Positions 28,816-37,437 of a DNA stretch of 64,000 bases are shown piece after piece (position 1 is the stretch's first letter; the number at the start of each line of letters is the position of its first letter). The notes beneath the pieces are model-generated. The model was given only the letters and a program-made list of their open reading frames with translations, searched no databases and had not been told where the DNA came from. Source of the DNA: an uncultured Thermoguttaceae bacterium (GTDB lineage Bacteria; Planctomycetota; Planctomycetia; Pirellulales; Thermoguttaceae); NCBI GenBank assembly GCA_938084835.1, contig CALKER010000012.1, positions 234,778 through 298,777 on the forward strand. Direction: 5' to 3'. A program made the position numbers and the translations under genes.

Positions 28816-29634
28816 ATGAGGCAATGGTTTTACCAGGTTCTAGGGGATATCCTTGGGCCAATTGATGAGGATGAGCTCCGGGATAAAATCCTTTCCGGAC
28901 AGTTACCGCCAAACACGTTGGTAGCTTCGGAGAAAGGTGGGCCGTGGGAAGAAGCCCGGTTACTTTTCGGCTTGGCCAACGCCGACGGGGCTCCCTCAGG
29001 AGAAGAAGCTTTAGGCGAAACAGAGGGGGTTGCCTCGGACAGCATTTCTCCGGAGGCGATACCAACCACGGGCATGGGGATAGCTGTTAGCCCGAGGCGC
29101 GAAACGGCCGGCCGATCTCCTTTAGCACTTCGTCCATGCAGCGACTGTGGCTGGATGGTATCGCGGGAAGCATCAAGCTGTCCCCGGTGTGGACGAATCT
29201 TTCATGAAACTTCGTCGCTCTTGACATATCACGGGGAACATCCGCTTTCGGTGCTTATCTTCTTTTCTCTTTTGGCTCTTTTGTTTTTGGTGGGAAGCCC
29301 AGTGTTGGTATACCTCGTGGCTGCCACTGTGGTAGAAGCCTTGCAACCGGGGGAAACCTTAGGATTCATGATCCCCAGGCTGGTGACAGCTTCGTACATC
29401 ATCTCCATGGTCATTTGTGCGCTTCTTGGCGGTGCCGTGGGGAAACCTCGCATGGCTTATTTGACGGGATTGTTTCTTGGGTTGTTTTTTGGCCCTTTGG
29501 GTGTGTTTGTCGCTTACGGGATAGATAAGCGTCCCCAATGCCCCCACTGCACCACTCGGCTCAATGGATTGGCCAGGCAGTGCCCGATGTGTCATGCCCG
29601 ACTTTTGTGGCGGGTGGCCCCAACCTGGGTATAA
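28816..29634 (+). CDS. GYF-domain, zinc-ribbon membrane protein
   Basis: The 272-residue protein begins with a GYF_2 domain (about 1-55; WFYQVLGDILGPIDEDELRDKI), a fold that binds proline-rich peptides. After an acidic linker comes a zinc ribbon (CSDCGWMVSREASSCPRCG, about 112-130). Three hydrophobic segments follow (about 147-178, 193-212 and 218-240), and a second zinc ribbon lies near the C-terminus (CPHC...CPMCH). This layout is common in planctomycetes, but its role is unknown. The ATG at 28816 follows GGAGCG and starts the GYF domain directly. Confidence 0.8.
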   Translation: MRQWFYQVLGDILGPIDEDELRDKILSGQLPPNTLVASEKGGPWEEARLLFGLANADGAPSGEEALGETEGVASDSISPEAIPTTGMGIAVSPRRETAGRSPLALRPCSDCGWMVSREASSCPRCGRIFHETSSLLTYHGEHPLSVLIFFSLLALLFLVGSPVLVYLVAATVVEALQPGETLGFMIPRLVTASYIISMVICALLGGAVGKPRMAYLTGLFLGLFFGPLGVFVAYGIDKRPQCPHCTTRLNGLARQCPMCHARLLWRVAPTWV

Positions 29635-30170
29635 CTCTTAGCCGTCGCGTGTGGTTCGGCTGGGCCAGGCGTTCGGTGTCATTTATCAAGCGTGCAAGGC
29701 GGAATGCCCGCGTTGTAAATCGGAGTACTTTTCCGGGTCACTGCCGGGACCTAAAGGTTTACGTGGGTGAGACCCAACATCGGTACAAATACCCGAACCG
29801 GTTGGGCCGTTCGGCAAACACCCTTTAGCCCGAGGGAGAGCAATAGATCCTTGGCCCCGCAAATAAAATGCTGCGGATCGTACGAGCCGGATCCCAGGAG
29901 TCTCCAGCGGTAAAGATTTGCCCCTTTTTGTAGCGAATCGTGGACTGAGCTTGCCTCAAGCGGCGGAGAGATCATAGGACGATCATCGTTGAAAATCACT
30001 CCGGCGCAAGGTGTTTGGTCTAGGAATTTGGAAGGCCACTATGGTAAATTGATAAGAAGATTTGGTTTGACAAGTTCCTGCAAACGGCCGATCACAACCG
30101 CAAAGTGCATTACCCAGCAGGCCGCAGGCACCACACTGAATCGGTTCTGTCAGGCAAAAGGAGACACCGT
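29635..30170. other. Intergenic region, no gene seen
   Basis: No gene or clear repeat is seen. The last 15 bases hold the ribosome-binding site of the next gene. Confidence 0.5.
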
Positions 30171-31112
30171 ATGCTGCCGGACACCGACGCTTCCAAAACG
30201 CTACGGCGGGAATTCCTAATGACCTCCGGCGCCATGACCTCGCTCGCGGGACTCAACTCCACGGCCGCAGGTTCGCTGAGGCAAGAAAGTCGAAAGCTCC
30301 CGTCTATAAATTTGGGTCCACACGAGATAAGTCGTCTTGTGGTGGGCTGGAATCCAATCGGCGGACATTCCCACACCACGTGGATCATGGCGCAGTTTAT
30401 GCGGCAGTGGTTTACATTGGATCGTGTCGTGGAGTTCCTTCAAAAATGCGAGGCCGAGGGAATAACCGCGTGGCAGTTTGATCACACAGATATCGGCGTA
30501 GGAGCCATCCGCCGATTGCGTGAGTTGGGCAGCTCCATGAAATTCATCTGTCTACATGCCGAAAGGGCTGTAGACGCACCCATTAAGAAAGTCATTGATG
30601 ACACAGGCTGCATTGCGATCGTTCACCACGGTGGTGTGACTGACGCACTGTTCCGGGGGGGACAGAGCCAAAAGGTTCATGATTTTGTGAAAAAAGTTCA
30701 CGATCACGGAGTTTTGGCCGGCGTCTCCGCACATAATCCGGACAATATCAAGCGAATTGCCGACGAAGGCTGGGAAGTGGACCTCTTTATGTGTTGTTTC
30801 TACTATGTCACGCGCCCACGCGAGGAACAGTTGCAGCACTTGGGCAAGGTGGCTGTATACGAACCCTATTATGAGTCCGACCCAGACGAGATGACGGCAG
30901 TTATGCGTCAAGTCTCACAGCCCTGCTTAGGTTTCAAAATCTTGGCTGCAGGGCGCTTGGCCTGGACGCAAAAGCAGGTGGAAACATGTTTCCAGAGGGC
31001 GTTCGCCCGAATAAAGCCCACAGATGGGATAATCGTGGGGATGTTCCCGGTGTATTTCGACGAAGTGGCTGCCAATGCCGCATACACCATAAAGTATGGT
31101 CAGGTGAGTTAA
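30171..31112 (+). CDS. Tat-exported TIM-barrel protein, aldo/keto reductase-like
   Basis: The 313-residue protein starts with a Tat-type signal (RREFLMTSGAMTSLAG after a short N-terminus). The rest reads like a TIM barrel of the aldo/keto reductase superfamily: VVGWNPIGG, TLDRVVEFLQKCEAEGITAWQFD, VAVYEPYY and, near the end, GIIVGMFPVYFDEVAANA, which sits where AKRs bind NADPH. The usual AKR catalytic Tyr/Lys motifs are not obvious, so the reaction is unknown. AAAAGGAG lies 7 nt before the ATG. The next gene, 289 bp on, encodes a tetrahaem cytochrome, so a shared redox job is possible but unproven. Confidence 0.7.
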   Translation: MLPDTDASKTLRREFLMTSGAMTSLAGLNSTAAGSLRQESRKLPSINLGPHEISRLVVGWNPIGGHSHTTWIMAQFMRQWFTLDRVVEFLQKCEAEGITAWQFDHTDIGVGAIRRLRELGSSMKFICLHAERAVDAPIKKVIDDTGCIAIVHHGGVTDALFRGGQSQKVHDFVKKVHDHGVLAGVSAHNPDNIKRIADEGWEVDLFMCCFYYVTRPREEQLQHLGKVAVYEPYYESDPDEMTAVMRQVSQPCLGFKILAAGRLAWTQKQVETCFQRAFARIKPTDGIIVGMFPVYFDEVAANAAYTIKYGQVS

Positions 31113-31401
31113 GAACTTCGGCGGGGTGGATGTTAGTTTTCCAGGATCTCCGCTCGGGCGCCGTTTCCCACAAACGTAGGCTCTTTGTGGTGCCGCGTTT
31201 GCGCTGAAGAGCTTCGTTCTTCATGCCCGTGCTCAGGTCCATGAGCACCGGGAAAAAACCAAGGCTGCGCTGCAAATCCCGGTTGGTAGGCGGAGAAATT
31301 TGTCCACTTTCTTGGAGATCGGTGCTACAACCCGTAGGCAAACAAACGCCGAATCTGCGATATTTTGTTGAAACAACCTCCTGCAGAGCGGAAGCCAAGT
31401 A

Positions 31402-32094
31402 ATGTTCCGAGGGAAAGCATCTCTTGCCGCGCATGCTTGCGGGTTGCTTTTTGTTTGCTGGGCTGCAATCCTTGGAGCCGCACTCATCCCATCCTGGAAG
31501 GCCCAAGGCGGGGGAACACTTGAACTGAATTTGCCGGAGGTTGAAAGTTCGGCTATTATCTTTCCGCCGGCGGGCTCGCACGTCCGGGCAGGGAAGGTGC
31601 TCATCATCGGCAGGGATAGGGGTATCCCGTTTTCTGTCTCAGGGGTGAGCTACCTCTGGCAGTTTCGACACAAAGGGATCGCAGCAAGCGAGGTGGAGCT
31701 TTCGGCCGGTAAGCACGAAATTCGTTGCGGAAAGTTCCGACAACTTTTCACGGCAGTAGGGGCGGCGGACTGTCTGGCGGCGGGGGAAGGTTCGTCAAAT
31801 CGCGATGAGGTTTCTGCCGAAATGATTCGGTGGCATCCGATGAAAGCGTCGGCAGAAAGCTGCCTTTCCTGCCACCGTTCCAATGGTCAATCAGGCGGGA
31901 GTCAATGGCCGACCGTTCCTACACCGGATGCGTGTTTCCCGTGTCATACGCCCATTAAGTTAGAAGTCATACACGCCCATCCGATGGAGCATCTCTACCA
32001 TTGCCAAGATTGCCACCACATGCATGCGGCACCAAAAAAGCATCTGTTGACAAAGCCCGCAAAGCAACTGTGCCAGGCGTGCCATGAAGCGTAA
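31402..32094 (+). CDS. Exported tetrahaem cytochrome c
   Basis: The 230-residue protein has an N-terminal hydrophobic signal (about 8-30) and, in its last 85 residues, four haem-c motifs: CLSCH, CFPCH, CQDCH and CQACH. Additional His residues (RWHPM, HAHPMEHLYH, HHMHAAPKKH) can serve as sixth ligands, so bis-His haems are likely. The pattern fits the doubled-CXXCH family of periplasmic electron carriers. Residues about 45-120 form a non-haem domain (FPPAGSHVRAGKVLIIG) like those attached to other doubled-CXXCH proteins. It probably passes electrons in the periplasm; its partner is unknown. Confidence 0.85.
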   Translation: MFRGKASLAAHACGLLFVCWAAILGAALIPSWKAQGGGTLELNLPEVESSAIIFPPAGSHVRAGKVLIIGRDRGIPFSVSGVSYLWQFRHKGIAASEVELSAGKHEIRCGKFRQLFTAVGAADCLAAGEGSSNRDEVSAEMIRWHPMKASAESCLSCHRSNGQSGGSQWPTVPTPDACFPCHTPIKLEVIHAHPMEHLYHCQDCHHMHAAPKKHLLTKPAKQLCQACHEA

Positions 32095-32408
32095 ATCCGG
32101 GTGAAAACTTCCGGGATCAGCCGGGGACAACTCTCCATCGCACGCTGCCCGCGGTACCTGGTGCCACGTGCTAAATGAGCTGGGTTTTTGCCCGGGCCAG
32201 TCTCCGCTTTCCCACGAAAGGGTGTTAGTGCGGCCTTAAACACGCGGGGAACGCTACCTCGACGGGTTAATCCCCAAGGAAAATGTCGGCCGGCAAGAAG
32301 TGTAAGTGGGGCGGCGCAGCATTAACACCCAAACCCTTCTAGTTACCGATGCCAAGACAGGCTGTTTCCCCGCTCTCTTGGCTTAGTGGTCGAGGGGGAT
32401 TTCTCGAG
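32095..32408. other. Intergenic region, no gene seen
   Basis: The region lies between convergent genes. No clear terminator or gene is visible. Confidence 0.45.
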
Positions 32409-34451
32409 TTAGTCCACAAGCTTCCAGGCAAGGATCAGCCAACCGTTAGCAGTTTGCCAAGCGACCGGCCGAAGCTCAATTTGTGAACGGTATCCCGGCT
32501 GTCGAGGGTGCCATGCTAAAGCTGGGGCTTGCCACTCTGGGGGAAAAACTTTGGCAAATCGCCTTTCCAGAAGTGTTCGGAGTACCTGCTCTCGGGCCGA
32601 AAGCCGGCGCTGTTGGAGATCAAAGTCAGGCGGATAAATCTGGAGGTCTCCTTCGCGGACGGCAACCAAGCGGTCCGGTAAAACCTCCAGACGATAAACC
32701 ACCGTTACATTCATTCCGGGGTAGGAGCGGCCGCCTTTTTCATAGGACCGTCCTCGGAGGGTAAACCGCATCTGGCCATTGTAAAAAGCCACTTCTATCG
32801 GACGCTCCTTAGCCAAGTAAATCGTCCACGGCTCGGCAGGGTCTTCCACCTCCATCCACGCCGGCACGGTACCAATGAGATCTTCCGCCCCCCGCCGTAA
32901 ATCCATTTCGCGAAGGATCATGCCCGCTAAACAATCGGCGATCGCAAGATTGACGCTGGAATCGTGAATGGCGACAGCCAAATCCGCCTCTTCGGGTAAC
33001 TCCGGTGCCGTAGTGAGTGTGGTAATTCCTCGTACCCCGGTGATCCATCCGCTACCTTCCAAATGCGTGGAGGTCGTCCGCCAGCGGACGACGTGGGGAA
33101 AAAGTCCGCGCCCGTCGAGCGGATCAACCACTCTTCGCTCAAATTCCCCAAGAAGATCTTTGAGCTGCCTATCGATTTCTCGATCTAGTCGCCGATTCAT
33201 TCGTGCTTCGGCGCGCCGAGCGGCGATCCACTCCGCAAGGGGCTTTTGGGACCACGATCGCCGCCACGCGATTTGTTCTACAATGGCTCCCCCTCGCATC
33301 GCCCATAAACTGTCAATATGTGATTCGGTGACTCCCCGGGAATAACTAGGTGCCGTCAAAAGGTCTGTCCGTCGAAAAGCAAGGAGCTTTTCCGCTTCCA
33401 TCTGGGTCCGTCCCCGAGTAAGCAACTGCACCGGCCCGTTGACTCCGACAGCCTTCGTATTCACCACCCCGGTTAGCGAAAGCACTACAAGCCCTGCGGT
33501 GTCGTCGGGCAGAAGCGTTGCCCGAAGTTCCCCGCGAGTATGCCCTGTGCCGCTCAACTCGGTTCCCAAAATCACCTCATACACGGGCGAGACATCATCC
33601 ACTGGCCGATCAATCACCGCCTGCACGAGCTTTTGCGATATGGAGGTTCGCACATTAGCACCCGAAAAAACTTCCCGCAACTCAGGCAGCAGCTGTTCCC
33701 TAATACCCAAGACCTCAAGCCAGTTTACCAATTGATAAAACTCAAGCAGGGTTTCCGAGCTTGGATGCTCACCTAACTGAGCCAGAAGCTCGGCCAGCTT
33801 CCCGGCCACTGTGGCCACGTTCTGGGCAACCTCAGAGTCCCTCCGAGCGGTCTCCCGGAGCAAAAGCCGTTCCGTGGCTATCCGCAAGTCTGTAAACGGC
33901 CGAAGTTCCAAGCCGGGATGTCCTGCAGCCAGCCGCTGATAAAGTCTCTCCAAGAGCTCCTTGGGCCATTCGGCTGGCTCCTTTCCGGCCAGTAACCGTA
34001 CCGCCGGCCAATCGAGATACGCTCGCCACCCCTCGGCGGTCTCCCCCGCCACCCGAAGCCGTTCCTCCAGCCGGCGAAAAGCTTGCAGCCATTCCCGCCG
34101 GGCTTCCTCCACGGCTTTATCCAAATGGCATTTCAAGTTGTCTTCCGAAGCTAACTCCTCCAATCGGGTCTGAACGCGTTCCGACAGTGCCCTCAAAAAT
34201 TCGGGCGACATTCTTACCCGCTCTTCGGGCCGAAAGCTCACCCCCGAGCGAGCCTTTAGAGTACCTAACGCGCGGGCCCGCAGCGTACCGAGATCTTCGA
34301 CGCACGCACCATAGGGGGAGCAGTCAGCCGGAACTGACCTGATCTCCTGAGCGCCGGCGGAAACAACTCCGAGTAAGGCCATTCGGAGTATCAGGCAACA
34401 AACCCAAAGGAACCCTACGGTGGCCGAAGCACATAGTCGACGGTTTTTCAC
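32409..34451 (-). CDS. Large exported protein of unknown function
   Basis: The 680-residue protein has no domain I recognise. With the GTG start at 34451, which follows a GGAG, the N-terminus becomes a signal peptide (MKNRRLCASATVGFLWVCC... ending near AGAQEI). Upstream codons in frame lack similarity. Residues about 85-330 are strongly helical and charged, with Leu/Glu/Arg-rich stretches like LKCHLDKAVEEARREW. The second half is beta-rich and ends in WLILAWKLVD. Two Cys near the mature N-terminus (DCSPYGACVED) could form a disulfide. It is likely periplasmic. It is convergent with the tetrahaem cytochrome gene. Confidence 0.68.
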   Translation of the reverse strand: MKNRRLCASATVGFLWVCCLILRMALLGVVSAGAQEIRSVPADCSPYGACVEDLGTLRARALGTLKARSGVSFRPEERVRMSPEFLRALSERVQTRLEELASEDNLKCHLDKAVEEARREWLQAFRRLEERLRVAGETAEGWRAYLDWPAVRLLAGKEPAEWPKELLERLYQRLAAGHPGLELRPFTDLRIATERLLLRETARRDSEVAQNVATVAGKLAELLAQLGEHPSSETLLEFYQLVNWLEVLGIREQLLPELREVFSGANVRTSISQKLVQAVIDRPVDDVSPVYEVILGTELSGTGHTRGELRATLLPDDTAGLVVLSLTGVVNTKAVGVNGPVQLLTRGRTQMEAEKLLAFRRTDLLTAPSYSRGVTESHIDSLWAMRGGAIVEQIAWRRSWSQKPLAEWIAARRAEARMNRRLDREIDRQLKDLLGEFERRVVDPLDGRGLFPHVVRWRTTSTHLEGSGWITGVRGITTLTTAPELPEEADLAVAIHDSSVNLAIADCLAGMILREMDLRRGAEDLIGTVPAWMEVEDPAEPWTIYLAKERPIEVAFYNGQMRFTLRGRSYEKGGRSYPGMNVTVVYRLEVLPDRLVAVREGDLQIYPPDFDLQQRRLSAREQVLRTLLERRFAKVFPPEWQAPALAWHPRQPGYRSQIELRPVAWQTANGWLILAWKLVD

Positions 34452-35211
34452 GAATTTGGCTCCGCTTGCAAAGAACCTCCCATTTTGATCCGGATCCCCC
34501 GCCACTAATTGCGAAAGGCCGGCTTGCTCAGAAGCTGTCCTCCAAATCCCCGGAAAAAAGGCAAGTCGGCTGCGGCCTCCCCCGCGATCCAGCGCAAATT
34601 CGAAGGAAAATGAAGAAACACAAAATCTTCGTAGTCCAGAGCATGTTTGGGGATTCCTAAAAAGCGCCGCCAATGATGTTGTCAAACAACTAACAATTCG
34701 GGGAGATAGACCCGGGCTGTCACCAACTGGTCACATTCCGCTTCAATCATTCATCCGCGGGAGATGGCCATTTATTTTTCCCAATCTTCCTGATCTCTCT
34801 ATGTTACTCAGCAATTTTGGTCGATTCAATCAGACAGGTCTCATTGGGATCAAGCTGAGAGGGATATCAGCCAACAATTCCACTCCTTATTTCGTGATGA
34901 AGCCCACCGAAACGCTCCCTTCCTGGCAAAAAATTGACTGTTCCGTTGAGCTCCCCCTTTTCCACCGAGCCCGACTGAGATAAATATACAGTTTTCACCT
35001 TCCAGTTCCCCATCTTTACAACTTTTCGTTATATTCCCTGAAACCTGTAGGCCATTCGTCTTTGCTATATTGCGTGAAGTCTTCATAGCAGGCAAAATTC
35101 TCATTTTTCATAGAGCTATTAGGTTGCCATCGTTTTGGGAGGATTTTTAACGGTTTCAGGAAATTTTTGACGCATCTGGTACCAACCTTTCCGAAAACCG
35201 GAGGCAGGCTA
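34452..35211. other. Intergenic region between divergent genes, no gene seen
   Basis: This 760-bp, somewhat AT-richer region should hold the promoters of both flanking genes. I cannot point to a convincing -35/-10 pair. Confidence 0.45.
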
Positions 35212-36723
35212 ATGTCACGGGAACTCCCGCGCCTCAACGTTCCAAAAGACCAAGGAATGAGGGGAACTTGGGCTTTCGTCCTGACCTGCCTAGGAGTTTG
35301 GCTCTTGGGCGCTCCCTCCGCTGGAACTTCCGCGGAGCAGCTAAGCGACGAGAGCCAGGCGGTTAAGGTTTTCGCGGATTATGCCTCAGCCTATTTCGAA
35401 GCTCGCAAACATCAGACACGACTTCTGATCCTCTTCCGCCGCGGTGGTCCGGAGGCAGGATCCCACCTAGCGCAGGACACCACGGACCAGCCGTTCAGAC
35501 TCGTACCTCAAGCCACCATTGCGGATAAGCTAAATGTCCTCGGGATTCCCTCCGAACCTCGGCCTGTGGTCGCTCTCCTTCCACTTGAAGCCGAGGTTCG
35601 ATCCGGCGGTCAGGTCGTACGGCTCCTTGACCATTCAGCTTTTTCCCCGCTAAAAGGGGGGCAGGGCTACGCAATCGTTGATTTCACGGAAGGTAAGGAG
35701 GGCGTTATATCGGACTCTCGGTCAAGAACCCGACATGCATCCGCTTTTGACGAACTGGTGCATCGAGTAAGCGCGATGGCGCCGGCCACCCCTCGTGCAC
35801 CCCCATCGGAGTCTGTAGGGGGTGTGGGTTTCCCGGAGGCTGGCTGCGCCGATCTCTCCGTCTGCTCCCTGCCCCGATTCCGGAGCTATGTCCCACCGGT
35901 GCGAAACTTCCGGCCCATGGAGCTTCCCATCCGTTGGTGGGACTCTTATCAAGCGGCCTATGAAAAGGCGGCAGAAGAGGAACGACCGCTACTGATTTAT
36001 TTTCGGCCAGAGGGCACTTCCGCAGCCTGCGAGCAGTTCGACACCATTCTGAATCAATCGCGTGTCGCCGAGTTTCTTCGATACTATGTCTGCGTCAAAG
36101 TCGGCTTTGATAGTGCCGTTTTAGTCGACGGCAGGGAGGTAAAGCTCCTGGCTCAGCCGGCTTTTTACGAGATGCTCGGTCAACCGGGTCTGGCGATCGT
36201 CGACCTTGCGCATAAGGAGCAACCATACTACGCCTCGGTGGTCAGTACCTTTCCATTTTTGAAAGGCCGACCGTACACTGTCGATCAGACGCTCATCATT
36301 CTCACCTTGCCACCCGGGACCTTAACGCAGAGGACGCTCATCTACGCCGTGCGGAGCCATCCAGAGCGGCCCTTGAGCGCCGACGGCGTGTTCCATCCCC
36401 TCTTAGCCGCTGAGGCCACAAGTCATGCAGCTTACCAGGCACGCATAGGAGTTCAGGGACATCATTTTTGGGATATGCGATTTCGGCGCATCCTGAGCCG
36501 ACTGCCCCTCGGCCTTGTTCCTCAGGAGGTCTGTGCGGAAAGCTGGCCGGGGCAAAACCTGCTGGAATCCGCCATCGAATGTGTACGATGTTGGCGCCTA
36601 TCGTCCGGGCATTGGAGTGCAGTGGCGCGGTACCATCCCTACTTTGGGTACGATATGAAGCGGGGGCCTAATGGTGTGTGGTATGCCACCGGAATTTTCG
36701 CAAAAAGGGACGTAATGCGTTAA
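35212..36723 (+). CDS. Exported protein with two thioredoxin-like halves and a CAP-like C-terminus
   Basis: The 503-residue protein has a signal peptide (about 20-42). Two similar segments follow: about 55-195 (AYFEARKHQTRLLILFRRGG ... GQGYAIVDF) and about 245-375 (AYEKAAEEERPLLIYFRPEG ... GQPGLAIVDL). Both resemble thioredoxin-like folds, but neither has a CxxC, so they are not disulfide exchangers. The last 95 residues (HHFWDMRF ... CAESWPGQNLLESAIECVRCWRLSSGHW ... WYATGIF) match the core of CAP/SCP domains, with the Glu and His in the expected places. GGAGG lies 7 nt before the ATG at 35212. Its role is unknown; secretion to the cell surface is likely. Confidence 0.7.
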   Translation: MSRELPRLNVPKDQGMRGTWAFVLTCLGVWLLGAPSAGTSAEQLSDESQAVKVFADYASAYFEARKHQTRLLILFRRGGPEAGSHLAQDTTDQPFRLVPQATIADKLNVLGIPSEPRPVVALLPLEAEVRSGGQVVRLLDHSAFSPLKGGQGYAIVDFTEGKEGVISDSRSRTRHASAFDELVHRVSAMAPATPRAPPSESVGGVGFPEAGCADLSVCSLPRFRSYVPPVRNFRPMELPIRWWDSYQAAYEKAAEEERPLLIYFRPEGTSAACEQFDTILNQSRVAEFLRYYVCVKVGFDSAVLVDGREVKLLAQPAFYEMLGQPGLAIVDLAHKEQPYYASVVSTFPFLKGRPYTVDQTLIILTLPPGTLTQRTLIYAVRSHPERPLSADGVFHPLLAAEATSHAAYQARIGVQGHHFWDMRFRRILSRLPLGLVPQEVCAESWPGQNLLESAIECVRCWRLSSGHWSAVARYHPYFGYDMKRGPNGVWYATGIFAKRDVMR

Positions 36724-37437
36724 CCGCCGACAAATTCCCCCTCGCTTATAGAGGGACCAGAGATTGCCCGGCACAACATTGCCGCCATAATGTGCCGATT
36801 TAAGAGGCTACGTAGCCTCACGCGAAAAATAATGCGAACAAGCGATACAAAAAGAATCCTCTCCAGGTTCCGCGGGAAGATGCTCGTCAAACTCTCCACT
36901 CATTGGCGGGCAAATGGAGGTGGTTAGGATCACCTGCGGGGCACGCTCAGATGTTTCTTACCGGCAGGAGAATATAAACTCGCCCACGGGCTTCTTCTTG
37001 CCGCAGTTGTACCAGGCGAGTTACGGGCAAAAATTCGACCCTGCCGTTGAGCAATGGCTCGCGCGGTTTTCAACCAAGATAAGCTAGGCGAGGCTGTCTC
37101 GGCAGCTGCCAATCCCAGCACTAAAGAGCTATCGGCGTGCGGGACATCAGTCTCGTGCCCAAACAAATCTTTTCCGGTCAGATTCCAGGGGTAGGAGCTC
37201 GTCGCACGCGCAGAGTAGTGGATCCAGCTGATTGCCGTTGACGGTCTTGTTCCACTTGGAAATTATTGATCGGTCACCCCCAAAGGAGGGCCGAGGGAAA
37301 ATCTATTTCATCTTCTCCAAATGGTCTGAGGTACGGTGTCGCACAGGAACCGCCAAAACCCTGGATTGTGGACAAGCTAACAACCGATTCCCGTCCGAGG
37401 GTGACACACTTGCGCCCCAAAGATCCTCAAGTCAAGC
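36724..37437. other. Intergenic region, no gene seen
   Basis: It contains a hairpin-like CCCTC...GAGGG just after the upstream gene (about 36738-36754) and a perfect 16-bp palindrome GAGGCTACGTAGCCTC at 36804-36819. No gene is supported. Confidence 0.5.
36804..36819. promoter_or_regulatory. Perfect 16-bp palindrome
   Basis: GAGGCTACGTAGCCTC is fully self-complementary without a loop. That is the form of a dimeric-protein binding site rather than a terminator. The function is unknown. Confidence 0.3.

Noticed and set aside
30171..31112. Naming the TIM-barrel protein as a functional aldo/keto reductase
   Set aside because: The catalytic Tyr/Lys/His/Asp tetrad could not be placed, so only the fold-level similarity is reported.
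36930..37166. 78-codon minus-strand frame
   Set aside because: Low-complexity Ala/Ser/Arg composition without similarity; likely chance.
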